64,000 bases of DNA from contig CM069436.1 of assembly GCA_035610365.1 (NCBI GenBank), positions 86,677,912 through 86,741,911 on the forward strand, given 5' to 3'. Under the pieces are notes generated by a model that was given only the letters and a program-made list of their open reading frames with translations, did no database searches and was not told where the DNA came from. Source of the DNA: Aquatica leii (taxonomy: Eukaryota > Arthropoda > Insecta > Coleoptera > Lampyridae). Position numbers and translations under genes: made by a program. Below are positions 11,400-24,321 of the stretch, piece by piece. Every line of letters begins with the position of its first letter. Position 1 is the stretch's first letter.

Positions 11400-12110
11400 A
11401 AGTTTAGCTTTGAATTACATTTCAAACGTTTTTCTTTTCAATACCTGAATCTCTAAGTTATTTGCCTTTTGAATGTAAAGATCGCACAATTGCATCAAAC
11501 AAGTGAAACGGTCTTCAAAAAATACCTTATTGGTGTTTTTTCTGGTATAGTGATGTAATAATAATGATGGAAGACCTTTTAAGTAAGTCTGTGTTTCATT
11601 AAAGTATGCTTCCTGCAGTGATCCGACAGCGATTCGTTCAAAACTGACTGCTCTTGTAACATACAACATGAGCTGACATTTACCCAGCGTCGTACTGTAA
11701 AAAGACCCAAAGTTTTTAAGAACATTTTTCGATAGATTTGGATCTTTTCATTGCCATTGTTCAAGGTGTATAAAAAATTGTGTGCCAACTAACACCTTCT
11801 TTTGATCCCACTCTAATTCTTTCCAACATTTTGTATTCTTCTATCATTTTTATTCATTCGTAGATGCTGATTTTCCTTCTTTTGCCATTTAGCTGGATTT
11901 GCTTTAAACCTTCTTAAGCGCTTCTTAGTCATATCTCTAGATCCTACAATATATTTTTATCAGAATCTGGCTCATGATTATCATCGCTATTATCATTACT
12001 GTCAACCAATCTCTGGACCGTTGGCAATGTTTGCATCTTTCTGGTCTCCCTAATTCTTTCAACCTTCAAACTCGATCACAGCAAATTCTTCCTCCATTTC
12101 AGCAGTTGCG
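11400..12110 (-). pseudogene. Relic of a multi-copy arthropod gene, function unknown
   Basis: On the minus strand, frames around 11,579-11,788 and 11,415-11,669 give NNGNEKIQIYRKMFLKTLGL and YIQKANNLEIQVLKRKTFEM, preceded by an acidic piece VDSNDNSDDNHEPDSDKN near 11,970. From memory this pattern (basic KxxKxNxxxW-like block, then F-FLKTL, then a linker) resembles a large multi-copy insect family of unknown function (DUF7869-type proteins). The match is by eye only. Frames are disrupted, and no methionine start or splice sites could be fixed. It could instead be part of an unidentified transposon. Confidence 0.35.
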
Positions 12111-12114
12111 TTCG

Positions 12115-13955
12115 AATTCGCGTTTCCTATATAATTGCTGGACATCATTTAGATCCTGGGTTTGTTTAAACACCACTTCGTTGTTGCTTTTAGAATCCTT
12201 ATTCACAAATATAATGGTCATATTTAAAATTTTTTGATCGGACAGTTTCAATACTTTTTTTTAGCTTGCGAATTCATCTAAAAATTTTATTCAATTTGAT
12301 TTTATGAAAGAAATAGAACCTACGTGACAAATACCACAATGAAATGAGAAGATTACAGCATTTTAAATATCTTCTAACTGCACAAAATATTTTCGTAAAC
12401 TGTATTATAAAAAATACAATAAATCCAACTTAAATCGCAACACGGTAATACGTAGCATTCTTATAAAAGTCAAAATTCGTAAGAATTCATTAGCTAGCGA
12501 AGTTATTACTGTACTTACCATCAACAGCAACCGCGCGTGCAAGTCGCAACGGGAAAAATGACTAAGATACAAAGTATTGGTGCTCGTTTGAGAGATATTT
12601 GTATTTGAATTTTAAGTTTGTGGTAATTTTCTGAAGATAGGCAATGCGTTAGGCACATGCGCGTCTATCCGTTAGTACATAAAACTAATTTTCAGTCAAA
12701 ATGCCAGATGAGATTGTCAGATCACCGGCGATATATGGAACGGAACTCGTACTACATACTACTACTCCTACTACTACTACTACTACGCAAACACTTGTGA
12801 TTTTATAGATCTTTTTAGAATACTGTCAGTTCGCTGTCAAAGTATCCAAAGAAATATTTTTTTTCTAAAATTAAGCTTTTAGTAATAAGTTGATCCAGTA
12901 TACTATCGGTTCTCTGTCATACAGTTGGACTTGGCGGTGAACCCTTCGACAGAACGGACAGTAAACTAATGTAGCTTTTAACTAAACTTTACTCTAGGAA
13001 AAAAGAAAATGAGTTCTGTAGGAAGTTTGTCAGCTAATTGGAAATAAAAAAGTTATTATATTATCAACAACGATTGCACAAATCAAAACACAATTTGTTC
13101 AAGAAGAGTAAGAAAACAAAACCAGATGACAAATTGAATGAGAAAAATCCTCCAAAAAATGAAAACTATCAATTGCAGATTCAGTTCATGGTTTATATAT
13201 TTTTATTGTTTAGACAAAGTCTAAAAGATTTAGGTGTTCCACTACAATGCGGCGTTCTAAGCCGAAAGATTTATTTCTGTCATAAACTCAAAATAATACA
13301 CAAGGTGGGAATAGTATTTAAAATCCATGTATTATTTGGGTTCACTGTATCTAGTATGTGAAAAAAATTACATCACAAAAAAAGTCCATTTTGACACTTT
13401 GGCAATAAATTGCAGTTTATGGCAGTACTGTACGACTGACTACCAGTGACAACTTACAACGTTGAACTAAATTAATTCTTATGTTGAGCAGATTGCGAAA
13501 ACAAATAGTGACGTGTATAATACTGTAGAAGATATATACGATATTTTTCTTCTACCTTGATTACTATATTTGGCTAAATGCCCACACAAATAGAGTCGTA
13601 CACTGCGATTATTTCTAAAACTCTCATTACCATCAGGTTGAGAACCAAATAACCAAGCAATTTTGAATGTACGTGATGAATGAAATTTTACCGAACTAAT
13701 ATGTATTTGCAGAACTTTCATCTAGCGCTCTTGTTCCTTCGAAAATCTGTACACATAACCGATGCTTTTATCTTTATTTGCATTGGCTTTGTGGTCTTTT
13801 CCGAATTAGGAAATCTGTCTAAAAATTGAGTTCTTCAAATAAAACGCATGAAAAACAGTACATATAGGTATTTTGTACACGGAGAGTACACAATCTATTT
13901 TATTTTTACCTGTTTGTCGTTAACGTGTTCTCAAAAGATTAGAGAACGAATAAAT
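12115..13955. other. Non-coding, AT-rich; one TAC microsatellite
   Basis: No convincing gene. The open frames here (for example 13,038-13,361 plus and 13,479-13,721 minus) show no recognisable domain. A short TAC/ACT repeat lies at 12,751-12,786. Confidence 0.5.
12751..12786. repeat. TAC trinucleotide microsatellite
   Basis: An imperfect run of ACT/TAC units, with CTACTACTACTACTACTACG at its end. Confidence 0.85.
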
Positions 13956-13959
13956 TAAT

Positions 13960-15620
13960 TTTCCTGTTTTTGTGCTACTTGCTTGAATCTGAAAAATTGC
14001 CATCCAAGCCTTGGTGATCCATACGATTTACAGATATTTGGAAAAATAAGCAGAATGGACAATCAACATTGCAAAATGTTTCCTTATTGCAAAATCAGAT
14101 CTGTTAGAAGCGCTTACAAAGCCATGCTGGCAGACTTGATGCTTTTCTTGATGGTGTTCCAAGAGTGAATAGGTACAAGGGATTAATAAATCGCCGCTCA
14201 AAAATTTTGCAAAGCGAGGCGGAAAGTATTAATAAATCCCGAGGATTAATTAGCAAATAATTAATAAGAACGTGGTTTAAAACGCATATACAAGAAAATA
14301 ACCTTTAAGACCTGACACGTGCATTTAATGGAGATGAGTCAGGGTTTTCTGTTTGTCCAAAAACCCTAAAAAATGTAAAAATCTGTACACCATTAAATCG
14401 AGGAAAAAAAGGAAAATATAACTGTTCTAATTGTATTTACGTCTCAGAGAAGATTTGTCCACCTTTAGTAGTGTTCCAATATATAAAACCACCCAGGGCG
14501 TTAGTTAAAAATGTTCCAGAAGATTGGGTAGTAGAAAAGTCAGAATTTGAGTGGATGACAAGTAACGTATTTTATGAATATGTTGTGAACCAGTTCAGCT
14601 CCTGGGTTACGGAGAATAAAATTAAGTGACCAATTATATTATTTATAGATGGACCTAAGTCACATATTACACTTCCGTCAAACCAATTTTATATGCACTG
14701 CCCCCAAACACTACCCATAACTTACAACCGGCAGATGTCAGAATATTTAGACCAAGCAGAAGTGGAAAAGAATACTCAAAGATTAGCAGTACCGACTAGA
14801 AAATATCAACCAAATTATAACTAAAATCATTTTTACAGGTTTTCAAGGAAGTATTACAAAATGGTCAAAAACCTACTACTAATACTGAACGGAAAAAACT
14901 CTGATGTTGTCATTGACGAAATGAATACGACAAGAAAATCATCAAAAACAGAATCTGATGAACTCAAAATCCTACATCAACTTCCGTTTCAATAATAAAT
15001 ATTTCACAGAAATTCTACAGGCAAAGTGCAGTAAATATAATTGTATCAACAGATGCAGTAACATTGATACCAATTCATATAATAGAGATAGAAGAAAACG
15101 TAATACTCGAAAACTTTGAAAGCAATGATAGTCAAGCACAAGGACTGAAACTGGAAATTCGTAACACTGGCTTTAAATAATGAAAAAAACAACTAACACA
15201 CAAGATGAACAAAACATTATGATAAAACAAAATAACCAAAAACCAATCTTTTGCACTACAAAGTATGATGATACCGAAAAGGCACAAAAGTAAGTAAAAA
15301 TGAATAATAAAAACTTAGAAGCAAATACTCATGATGAAAAGGAATGTAAAGATAAAACAGACGAAGAAGAAGAAGTGTTAACAAAATCCATCCTGGAAAC
15401 AGATAAACCGATAAACTAACGTTACCAAGTGCCATTTCATTGGAAGCATAGCGACCATATTATAATCGCAAAGATGAAGAAAAGAGGGAGAAAATTGAAA
15501 TAGCTAAAAGTTTAAAAAAAAGTGAAAAAAACAGCAAGAAAAATCTAAGAAAAATGAAAAATTCATTATCAAAGAGTAAGGAAAATAATAATGCCAAAAG
15601 GAAATTTAAAGAGAATAATT
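13960..15620 (+). pseudogene. pogo/Tigger-type DDE transposase relic
   Basis: Plus-strand frames carry the typical order of a pogo/Tigger (CENP-B-like) transposase. First comes a degraded DNA-binding linker (SEAESINKSRGLISKLIRTW, about 14,210-14,270). Then comes FNGDESGFSVCPKT (about 14,320; first D), followed by CPPLVVFQYIKPPRALV and ILFIDGPKSHIT (about 14,640; second D). A PADVRIFRP-like block follows in another frame (about 14,735). The tail is basic and lysine-rich, as in the family (RPYYNRKDEEKREKIEIAKS, about 15,450). Stops and frame shifts are frequent, for example TGA at about 14,628. The N-terminal psq-type helix-turn-helix was not found. Confidence 0.75.
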
Positions 15621-15965
15621 TTTTTATAGAGCGATATTTTTGTTTAATTTTTTAGTAAAGAATTTTTATTTTTCCTAGTTCTCTTTAAATGTAAAGTTAA
15701 AGTATGGTCGAAAAAGAGCGCTTTTCGGCAGCCCGTCCGAAAAAGGGGTCAATTTTGTCTGACAATTTTTTTAAGACGACCGAGAACTAGTAAAAATCTT
15801 ATTTTAATAATAATATTAAAATTCAATAAAATTTCGAAGCTTGCTTGATTAAAAATTTGTACACTTAAAAGGATACAATGAAATGCCTAAAAATGAATAG
15901 AAATTGACTAAATTATTATTTTTTTGCCAAAAATCGCCGGTTAGTTCACCGTATTAGAAGACAAT

Positions 15966-16021
15966 GTTCGAGGGGGCACGATCCAAGCCTAAGCGCCTTT
16001 ATATGGTTTAAACCGGCACTG
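15966..16021 (+). repeat. hAT-like right terminus
   Basis: The sequence ends AAACCGGCACTG. Its reverse complement starts CAGTGCCGGTTTAAACCATA and continues through AAGGCGCTTAGGC, the form of a hAT end of the CAGTGCCGG...GGCGC type. The other end and any coding part were not found. Confidence 0.4.
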
Positions 16022-16024
16022 TAG

Positions 16025-16955
16025 GCAAAAAAAACAGTGTATTCAAATCAGTAAACTGTGAAATTAATACAGAGAAACATTGCTATATTTTATTATACAT
16101 TTTATTTACTGGTTTGACAACAAAAAAATTACCTTGGCATTTGCCTAAATGATATACAAACAAATAATAACCAGATTACAACTATTGCAATAGCTAATAG
16201 ACGATTTAGACAAGTTGATCTTATGTTTGATAATCCTTTTTATCGTACACGTACTAGCTTGGAATAAGAGTCACGTAAACGATAACAGTTATTATTTGTT
16301 AAGCAATTGTGTATTAAAGTAAACAATGCATATAAAGTCCAGTGTCATTGTTATGCTATAGTTATATTTCGCAATTTAAAGCTTCGCTCTTTGAATAATC
16401 GGTTTTCTCTTTTACAACCACTTTTCGATTATTTCTATATTATTTTATTGTGTATAAGTTCAGAAAGATATTCACATTTTTTGTATTGTTGTTGTTTTAT
16501 CCCAATAACATGATTGCTTAGTTAGTTTTGTCTTGTACCACCGTTTTGTTAGAATAAAATATAAATATTCATAACTGTAGCAACACATATTTATTGTCGT
16601 TGTGGGACATTTTTTCAATTGCTGTTCCCACATGTTGCGCAAATCTTGGAAAATCATTCTAAAAACGCTTTTTGACATGTCTAATGTTTTCAGTTGAAAG
16701 CCTAAACCGAAAAGTTTTTGTTGTGACTTTTTGACTTTTGTTTGTTTTTTTTTAATGTTTTTTCATTTTCAAACATTACATGAGCTGATTAATTTTGAAA
16801 CCGACTCAAACATTCAAAAAATGTACGTATTACATACGTATTACAAGAAAACAATATTTACTATAACGCGGCAAAAAAAAACAATCCATGTTAATCCATC
16901 CAGCAAGCAATGTACAATTAACCACTAAAATTGAAGTTTGAACAATCTAAACTAT
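16025..16955. other. Non-coding, AT-rich
   Basis: No recognisable gene or repeat. The open frames at 16,307-16,928 have no family features. Confidence 0.5.
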
Positions 16956-16959
16956 TGTA

Positions 16960-17310
16960 ACTGACGCGAAGTATTTGGAAACTTCAAGACGATAGTCGAA
17001 AAAGATGGAATGTTCTGAATCTTGATAAAGTAGAAATGTAAAAAGGAAGTGAATCTTGTTAGAAATCGGAAGTGTCAACATTGTGTCGGTCTATATAAAT
17101 AAAATGTTTAACGCGTGTGCTAAGATAAATAAAAGTGCGACTGATCTGCGGACAGTGTCTATATATATCGAGTGTTAGTCATACATAAATTACTTGTTCT
17201 TATATACCGTTACATTTTATTAGTTAGTTTAATAACAAGTTAGTTATATTTAATAACCATACTTAAATTACGTGTAAATAGTAAGTTTTAAATCAATTAG
17301 TTTAAACTAA
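16960..17310 (+). repeat. Gypsy-related LTR-like sequence
   Basis: This shares the layout of the LTRs at 20,985 and 56,762: an AATGTTCT-type block, a short TATAAATA-like promoter, a GTTTAACGCGTGTGCTAAGA block, and a tail with ATAAATTACTTGTTCTTATA. No gag or pol follows, so it looks like a lone LTR or fragment of the same broad family. Boundaries are approximate. Confidence 0.45.
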
Positions 17311-17319
17311 CTATTTACA

Positions 17320-18400
17320 TCATTATTGAATATTAGAAACTTAATAATTAGTTACTTGATGCACTTTTTTATTTTAATCAGTTTTCTTTTACTCTGATTC
17401 GCACGTGCTTCTTTTAACTCTAACGTTGCACTTCAGACTTTAAAACTACAGACTAGACTAAACTTCAACCTTCTCCTCTTTTTATATTTATACTTTATAT
17501 GGGACCAGAACATTCTCTCTCTTTTGACAATCGTCTCAAAGCTTCCAAATACTCCGGAAACTATTCCTATGCACAGTAAAATAATAGAAATAGAAAGTAA
17601 TACGGAAAGAAATAAATAAAAGTAAAATGTAAACAAAACCAGATAGATTAAAATTTATTAAAAGACAAAAAAGACTAGGCAAAAACTACTAAAAGAAAAA
17701 ATAAAATGAGTTACGGAATACTTCCAGTATAAGAAAAGTTGTGACAAAAAAAATATCAAAAAAAGTACTACATAAATAATAATAAACGTAAAAGCTTAAT
17801 AAGTATCACAATTTAGAGAAAAAACTATGATAAAGCACGAAACACAATCCAGAAAAACAAAAAAAAATTGAAGAAAATTGTTTTGGCAAAAATTCAGAAG
17901 AAAGAAATCTTTAAAATATAAAAGTGAAGAAGAAAAAATAAGATGAAATAAATAATGTAAGCTTTAAACCAAAGGAAAACGTCAATAGAAGGTTTAAACC
18001 AAAATACAAAATAATAAACAAGAAAAAACCAGATACATAAAATTTAGAAAAAAGTGTTCTAAAAAGAAGAGAGAAACAAAAAAACACAATTGAAAAATGG
18101 GTTAAAAAATCAAAAAGTAAACAAAAACAAAACCGGTATAGACCAGCATCAGAAAATCATATAAAGTAGAAGACAAAAAATTACAATTACGGAAAACAAA
18201 AGCCAAAACACATCAAATCAAATATATTACGGTAAAAATAATATATCGATGAATCATAAATAACGGGGTTAGTTGATTAGGATAAGAATAAGAATTTAAT
18301 AAAGACGTACATTGTTCAACAAAAATTAGCTGTAGAAAATCTAATACAAATAACGAATATAGCAATGGCGATAAAAAATTATATGAGAATAAATAATAAA
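17320..18400. other. A-rich non-coding stretch
   Basis: Very adenine-rich on the plus strand, with many short AAAC/AAAG runs and no credible open frame. It may be degraded upstream LINE or LTR-internal sequence, but nothing specific can be recognised. Confidence 0.4.
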
Positions 18401-20700
18401 TAAATGCGAGTATAGGGGAAGAGAGAAAAATACGAGATAGAAAAGGGACAGAAAAGAGACAAAAGACAAAGCGATAAATAAAGAGGGAGAAGAACTGCTG
18501 GGAATGTGCAACGAAAGTGGGTGGAAAATAATCAATGGGAACAGAGAGGAAAAAGGAATGGGAGAGTTTACGTACATAGAAGAAAGGGGAAAATCAATAA
18601 TAGATTTTGTAATGACAAATGAAGAAGCTGGAAAAAACCAACCACTAGAATTGACAATAAAAGCAAGTGAAAGAAAAGAGAGAGAAAAAGATGAGGAGTA
18701 CATAACAAAAAAAATGTGGACAAAACAGAGTATAAAAGGATACAAAAAGAGAATAAGGAAAACGGTATGGGTAGGGAAAATATCACAATAGAGTGTGGAG
18801 GAAATGATAGACATGATGGAGAAAGCATCAGAGAAAGTCAGATTTAGAAAGTGGAATGGGGAAAAAACAGGATGGAAGAAATGGTAGGATCGAGAATGCA
18901 AGGAAGCAAAGAAAAAGACAAGAAGAGCATTAAGACAGTGGAAAAATGGGAGGAAAAAAAAAGAATACAAAGAATCAGTAAGCAAGAAAACATGCGAAAG
19001 AAAGAAGAAAAAGAAACAAGAGTATCAGATCAAAGGAATAAAAACGGAAGAAGATGTATGAAAATACATAAAGAAAAAAGGAAGTGAAAATAAACGAGAA
19101 AGGGAATACAAATAAAATAATGGGAGAGATATTTTAGGAACCTGCTAGAGGAGGAAGAACAAAATCAGAAAGAAAAAGAAAGGCAAAGAAAATAAATTGT
19201 AGTAAAACTGAAAAAAGGAGATCGAGATAGAATAAATAAAGACGAAGTAATAGAAGCAATAAAAAAGGTAAAAAAAGGGAAGGCGGCAGGAGAAGATGAG
19301 ACACAAGGCGAAGAGTGAGTATACGGGGAAGAAAATGTAGCAAAAAAGATAACGGAAATAGTAAACAAAATATAGAATAGAGAAGGATTCTGGGAGAGAT
19401 GGAGAGATAGAAAGAGGGAATAATATGCCCGATACTCAAAAAGAAGACAAAAGATTTAAAAGCCGCTTTCGAGAGAGTGAACAAGGAAAAACTGTAGGAA
19501 TACAGAGGAGGAAAAAAATAAATGAAAGATTCATAGAAAGAATGGAGGAGATTTACGAGGAAACGAAGAGCAGGGTGAAAGTGAATGGAGAGGAGAGTGA
19601 GAAATTTGGTACAAAGGAGTAGATTGATGCAGGGATGCCCACTAAGCCCAAGCCTGTTTGCAGTATATATGGGGGGTATGCAGGAAACAATGAGCGGACA
19701 ACAGATAGGAGGGATAGTAGTAGGGAAAGTAAAGGTGTGGTCGTTGGCGTATGCGGATGACATAAGAAAGAAAAAAAAACGTTGGAAAAATACATGAAAA
19801 AAAAGAAATGGAAGTAAATACAGAGAAAACAAAAATAATGGTATTTAAAAAAAGAGGGAAAAAAGACGAGTAGAAATGGAGGGAAGAGGGAGTGCAGCAA
19901 GTGAAGTGATTTACATACCTGGGTTACACGATAAAGCAGAATAATAAGGAGAGGGAAGTGTGGAGTGTAAGGGAACGGTTCTTTGGAGTGGACATAGAAA
20001 AAAGAAGGCTGCTGTTTGAGAAATTAATAAAAATTGTGGTGGAAATATGAGGGTGGAAGGAGTATAAAGAGGTAGAAAAAGAGGAAGTGCAGACAGAAAA
20101 AATAAGCGTAGAAACAGAAAAAAGGGCTATAAAATACGAGGAAGGACTGAGGAAAAGAAGCGAGTGCAAAATATTACAGAAATTTTGGAAAAAGATAAAG
20201 AGAGGAAAAGGGAAGTACAGACAAGACGGCAAAGAAGAATATTATAAAAGAAACTGGTACGCGACAGAAGAAGTAGAAAAATTAAGAAAAGATGGACAAA
20301 AATAAAAAAGGCAGATGTAACGTAAACTATCAGAATATCAAGGCAGAAGTGGTGCCAGAATATCTAAAAGAAAAAAGAATAAAAGCAACAAGAAAAAGAA
20401 AATGATAGCAAGGTTCAGAACCGGTAATAAAGAGCTAGAAAACAAATACTAGAAAAATGAGAAAAAAAGATGTGCAGACTATGTGGAGACGGAGGACCTT
20501 GAGGAATAAATGCAGGGAGCTAAGAGAAGAGGTGAAAGAAATAGAGGAAATCTTAGGAGAAAACAGAAAAGAGGACACAAGCATGGAAAAGGAGGAAAGA
20601 GTTAAGAGGAAAGGAAAAAAAGGAAATGTAATAAATGTAAATAGAACGTGATGTAACGTAAATATAATTAATTTGTAACACTTAGGTGAACAAATAAAGT
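18400..20700 (+). mobile_element. Non-LTR retrotransposon (LINE), 5'-truncated copy 1
   Basis: A purine-rich LINE fragment. It starts inside the endonuclease domain (NESGWKIINGN, then FTYIEERGKSIIDFVMTN at 18,565-18,620) and runs through a reverse transcriptase. RT pieces are KKGKAAGEDETQG (about 19,270), DLKAAFERVN (about 19,455), GCPLSPSLFAVYMGGMQE (about 19,635) and WSLAYADDI (about 19,740; YADD active site). A degraded C-terminal tail reaches about 20,650. The element ends near AATAAAGTTAAAC (about 20,695). Many stops and frame shifts are present. It belongs to the same family as 50,400-54,335, which keeps the 5' half this copy lacks. The clade was not determined; the endonuclease is of the apurinic type. 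Confidence 0.8.
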
Positions 20701-20984
20701 TAAACAAATATGAGAAGATTGAAGAAATAGTTTTTCATGTTAATAACAACTGGTGAACTAAACGCGAAAATAAGGAATAAAAATTATTTTCTTGAACTAA
20801 CAAGAACAGAAACCACAAAACAAAGCAAATGACTAATTACTGTATAAGTTATAGCTGTCACTAATTGTGGAAATTATCACTACAAAATTTAAACACAAGA
20901 AATTACATAAAATAAATAAAAAAGACAAAAAAAAACAGACGCAAAGTTATATAGAAAGACTAAGTACTGCATGCAGATCAATTT

Positions 20985-23613
20985 ATGGTTCCCAAATATT
21001 TAGAACATTCGAACCTATTGTCGAAACAGAATGTGGTAGTCCCAGATAAGGTATAAATATGAAATGTATGAGAAAGAAATTAAAGTCAGATTAGTTAGAA
21101 GTTTTAACAAGAATTGATGCTCTAAATAAATAAGTTGTAAAAAAGACTGTGCCTGTGTTAAATAAATAAGTGCGTTAAGTGACGAACTATCTTATCCGTG
21201 GACGGTATACGGTTACAGTAATATATAAATTACTTGTAAGTGTTGTTTTTATTAAATTGCTAGTTTGTTGTTTTGCTGAGCTTATTGTATTGTTAAAGTT
21301 AAGACTGTTCAAGATAAAACGCAAGCACATATTGTAAATTTAAGAAAAGAAGCTGATGAAACATTAAAAAAAAGTTTAAAGTTGTACCTATAAATTTTGA
21401 GAAATTCTTTGGTCAACCTACTGCAAGCAGTTTGAAGACAGAGCTACACCTAATGGTTAGAACAACGAGCAGAAAACAGCGTCCGTAATAGTGACCTTAC
21501 ATGGAGAGGCACTTAAAATTATGCTGACTGTTTCTGGCCACCTCCAAAAAAAATTACAAATTGTTAATTTCACGTTTAAAGAAGAGATGAAGATTCTCAT
21601 CTGCAAAAAGTATATCGTGTTAAAATAAAAAATCGCATTCAATAAGTTGCGTAGAACCTTCAAAAGTTTGGAACGAACATCGCTAGAGTGACACTGCTTA
21701 CGATTTCAAGACAACGAATCGCAGTTGAATCTACGACTGACCTTGAGTAATGTTTTAGAACGTGCATTAGAATTTGAAAACGCAAAACAAGAATTGCAAA
21801 AAGACAGTCATAAACTACGCTGTGCTGCAGAAGAACTTGTGGACACACAAGAAAGCATAGAATAACTAGCGTGACGAATGCTTCGTGAAAGAGAAGTGCC
21901 GACTTCGAACTGCTGTGAAACAAGCCACGACGACACCATACTAAGTCTCAGAGGAAGGCGAAAAGAGCGCTCAGAAGTCCACAATAAGTTGACCAATAAG
22001 ACAAAAGTTAATCTCATCTAGTCATGCACCGGAAATTACCGATCGAATTGCACCGCCTGCGTCTGTAGAACAATCGTACAGCATTTATCTTAATGTGAAG
22101 ATGGCATGTTATTTTAAATAAAAAAACGTCACCAATAACACTGCAACTTCGAACTATTAAGTATTGGTAGCTCACATAACGCAAGTTATCCTTAGAATGG
22201 ATGTTATAAAAAAGTATGAGTTCTATTTAGATATAAGAAATAATGTCTTCATGATTGACGATGAAGAAATTCCTAAGATAACTTCAACCTTCTCTGACGA
22301 ATGGACGTTATAAAAAAAGTATGGGTTTTGTTTATATATGAAAAATTATATCTTTAGCATTGACAATAAAAAAATTCCTTTCGATTAGTCAGAGAAGACA
22401 ACTGTATAAGTCTTATTAAGTGAAGACGTGACTCTGCCTGGAAAGACTGAAAGTGTGGTGTTGGCGTGCCTGGATAGAAATCTTCGAAAAGACTACACTC
22501 GTGCTAATGAACTAATGGAAGGCGGCTTGGCGGAAAAGAGATTGGGACCAGTATTTGCACCTGTTCCAAATAGCCTATCGATCATCTGTTTAAGAAAACA
22601 CAGGCGTCAGCAAGTTGATGAAAAAGCTAGACAGAGTACACGAAACGGTTTGAGAAAACACGCTAATCTGCAGCGACAGAATAAAGACCAAGTATGACGT
22701 CAAGGCAGAAAACAGTAGTTTTCAACTAGACGACCTGGTTTATCCGAAAATTACCTAAAAGCAAGCCAAAGTGTTCTACATCGATCGTCTAACCCCGTTG
22801 CCCAAGACCAAATCCAAACCAAAGTAATAACAAGCAAAAACAAAAATGAAATCGATGGTATTGAAGTTCATAAACATGTACGGAGGTTCGGAGTTACAAC
22901 CAAGGAGCAACAAGACCTGTTTGAAACACAAAGAGATTACGCCGATGTATACTGTGAGTGAAGACCTTGAGATGTCCAGATTGATTGCCGTAATGTTTAA
23001 GAAAAAGAACACTCAATTTTCTGTTTGCTCACTACTCACGTGCAAAGCCGTTATACCAAAATCTATGGCAAGTATTATGAAATCTCAAGAGAGAAATAGA
23101 GTTCCATAACATTAAGAAATTGACAATACCCATACAGGCGTTGAAGCCTTGGTCTGTAGTTACTATCCAAGTAGAACATCGCACAAGAAAAAGTCTGCTG
23201 ATTGCTAGTTCTATGCTCAAGAAAGCCAAATGGAGAGAACTGTCGCTATCGCTGCGACCACTTCTGTCGATATCGCGTCTAGTTTTTTCTTCTGGAATAG
23301 AACAGTCTTAAAACGAGGATTGTAAAACGTTCCTGAAATATTTGGAACAATCAAAACAATTGTCGGAACAGATAGAATGTTCTAGTCCCAGATAAGATAA
23401 AAATATAAAAAGTATCGGAAGAACATTGAAGCCAGTCCAGCCAGAAGTTTTAAGAAACATTAACGATCTAAATAAATAAGTGATTAACGATCTTATCGAC
23501 GAACGGTATACGGTTACAGGGATGTACAAATTACTTGTAAGTGTTATTTAATCTATAATAATCGTATTCATAATAATCGTGATCGTGTAAATAAATAAAT
23601 TAAGTTTTAAATT
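20985..23613 (+). mobile_element. Gypsy-type LTR retrotransposon fossil
   Basis: Two related LTR-like sequences bound this relic. The left one is about 20,985-21,300. The right one is about 23,323-23,613, starting TGTAAAACG and ending TTCGTTACA. They share GTCCCAGATAAG, AGAAGTTTTAA, CGGTATACGGTTACAG and AAATTACTTGTAAGTG. Between them, 21,390-21,990 resembles the gag part of the Gypsy element at 57.4-58.5 kb (FGQPTASSLKTELHLMV against FHGQSTTSSLKPQLQPMV). 22,190-22,790 resembles protease-adjacent and late pol sequence. Most of pol is gone. It is heavily broken and looks older than the 56.8-64 kb element. Confidence 0.65.
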
Positions 23614-23931
23614 CGTTACAATAAAAAAAATTAAAAACACAGAAACAATCAAAGGAAAAAGATTGAAATATTAGTAACGACAAAAGTAGTCACATAGAAA
23701 CCAACAAACGAAACAAAAACAAAATGAATTAAAAAACAAAACATAAGCAAAGTGGAAGTTTAAACAAAAATCATATGAAAAGAGGAGAAAAAGTATCACA
23801 ACTTAAAAAAAAATTCTATAGAAAGAAAACAAATACAATAGACAAAAGATACTCCCAAAATTAAAAAAAACTTTAAAATATAGGACAAGTGTTATAATAA
23901 CGCAAAAATAAGATTATTTAGGTACATATGG
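23614..23931. other. A-rich non-coding stretch
   Basis: Adenine-rich sequence like that at 17,320-18,400. No gene seen. Confidence 0.4.
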
Positions 23932-23935
23932 GGAC

Positions 23936-24321
23936 TGTAACGTTTACATTTTTTCGATTGAATACTTCTGTCTTAATTTAACATTTTTGGAGTCCCTGCG
24001 TGCGCAAATCGCTGATGCACATTACTCATGCGTGATCCGTAGCCATATTGTCTTAACCCATCTTCCGTTCAACTGTCAAAGGACGCGGACGTTCCTGCAT
24101 AACGTGCAGAAAATTTCCTCATGTTAAATTTGAACTGTGGAAATTTTCTGCACGTTATGCAGGAACGTCCACGTCCTTTGACAGTTGAACGGAAGATGGG
24201 TTAAGACAATATGGCTACGGATCACGCATGAGTAATGTGCATCAGCGATTTGCGCACGCAGGGACTCCAAAAATGTTAAATTAAGACAGAAGTATTCAAT
24301 CGAAAAAATGTAAACGTTACA
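23936..24321. repeat. 386-bp near-perfect hairpin (foldback element or artefact)
   Basis: Two arms of 184 bp, counting the outermost paired base (23,935-24,118 and 24,139-24,322), are perfect inverted copies except for one pair (GACGCGG against the complement of GACGTGG). The loop is 20 bp. If the outer GGAC (23,932-23,935 and 24,322-24,325) is read as a 4-bp target duplication, the element runs 23,936-24,321 with TGTAACG...CGTTACA ends. There is no coding capacity. It may be a foldback transposon, a head-to-head pair of LTR-like ends, or an amplification or assembly palindrome. Confidence 0.85.

Noticed and set aside
12751-12786. Possible CRISPR-like or satellite array
   Set aside because: Only a short trinucleotide microsatellite. 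No spacers or longer units.
18341-19900. Long minus-strand open frames rich in F, S and L (18,341-18,985, 19,134-19,832, 19,553-19,900)
   Set aside because: They are the reverse strand of the purine-rich LINE. The plus strand carries recognisable endonuclease and RT motifs. The minus-strand proteins are low-complexity shadows.
22428-23311. Open frames in the older Gypsy relic as independent genes
   Set aside because: They lie between two LTR-like sequences and resemble pieces of the later Gypsy element, so they are treated as fossil parts.
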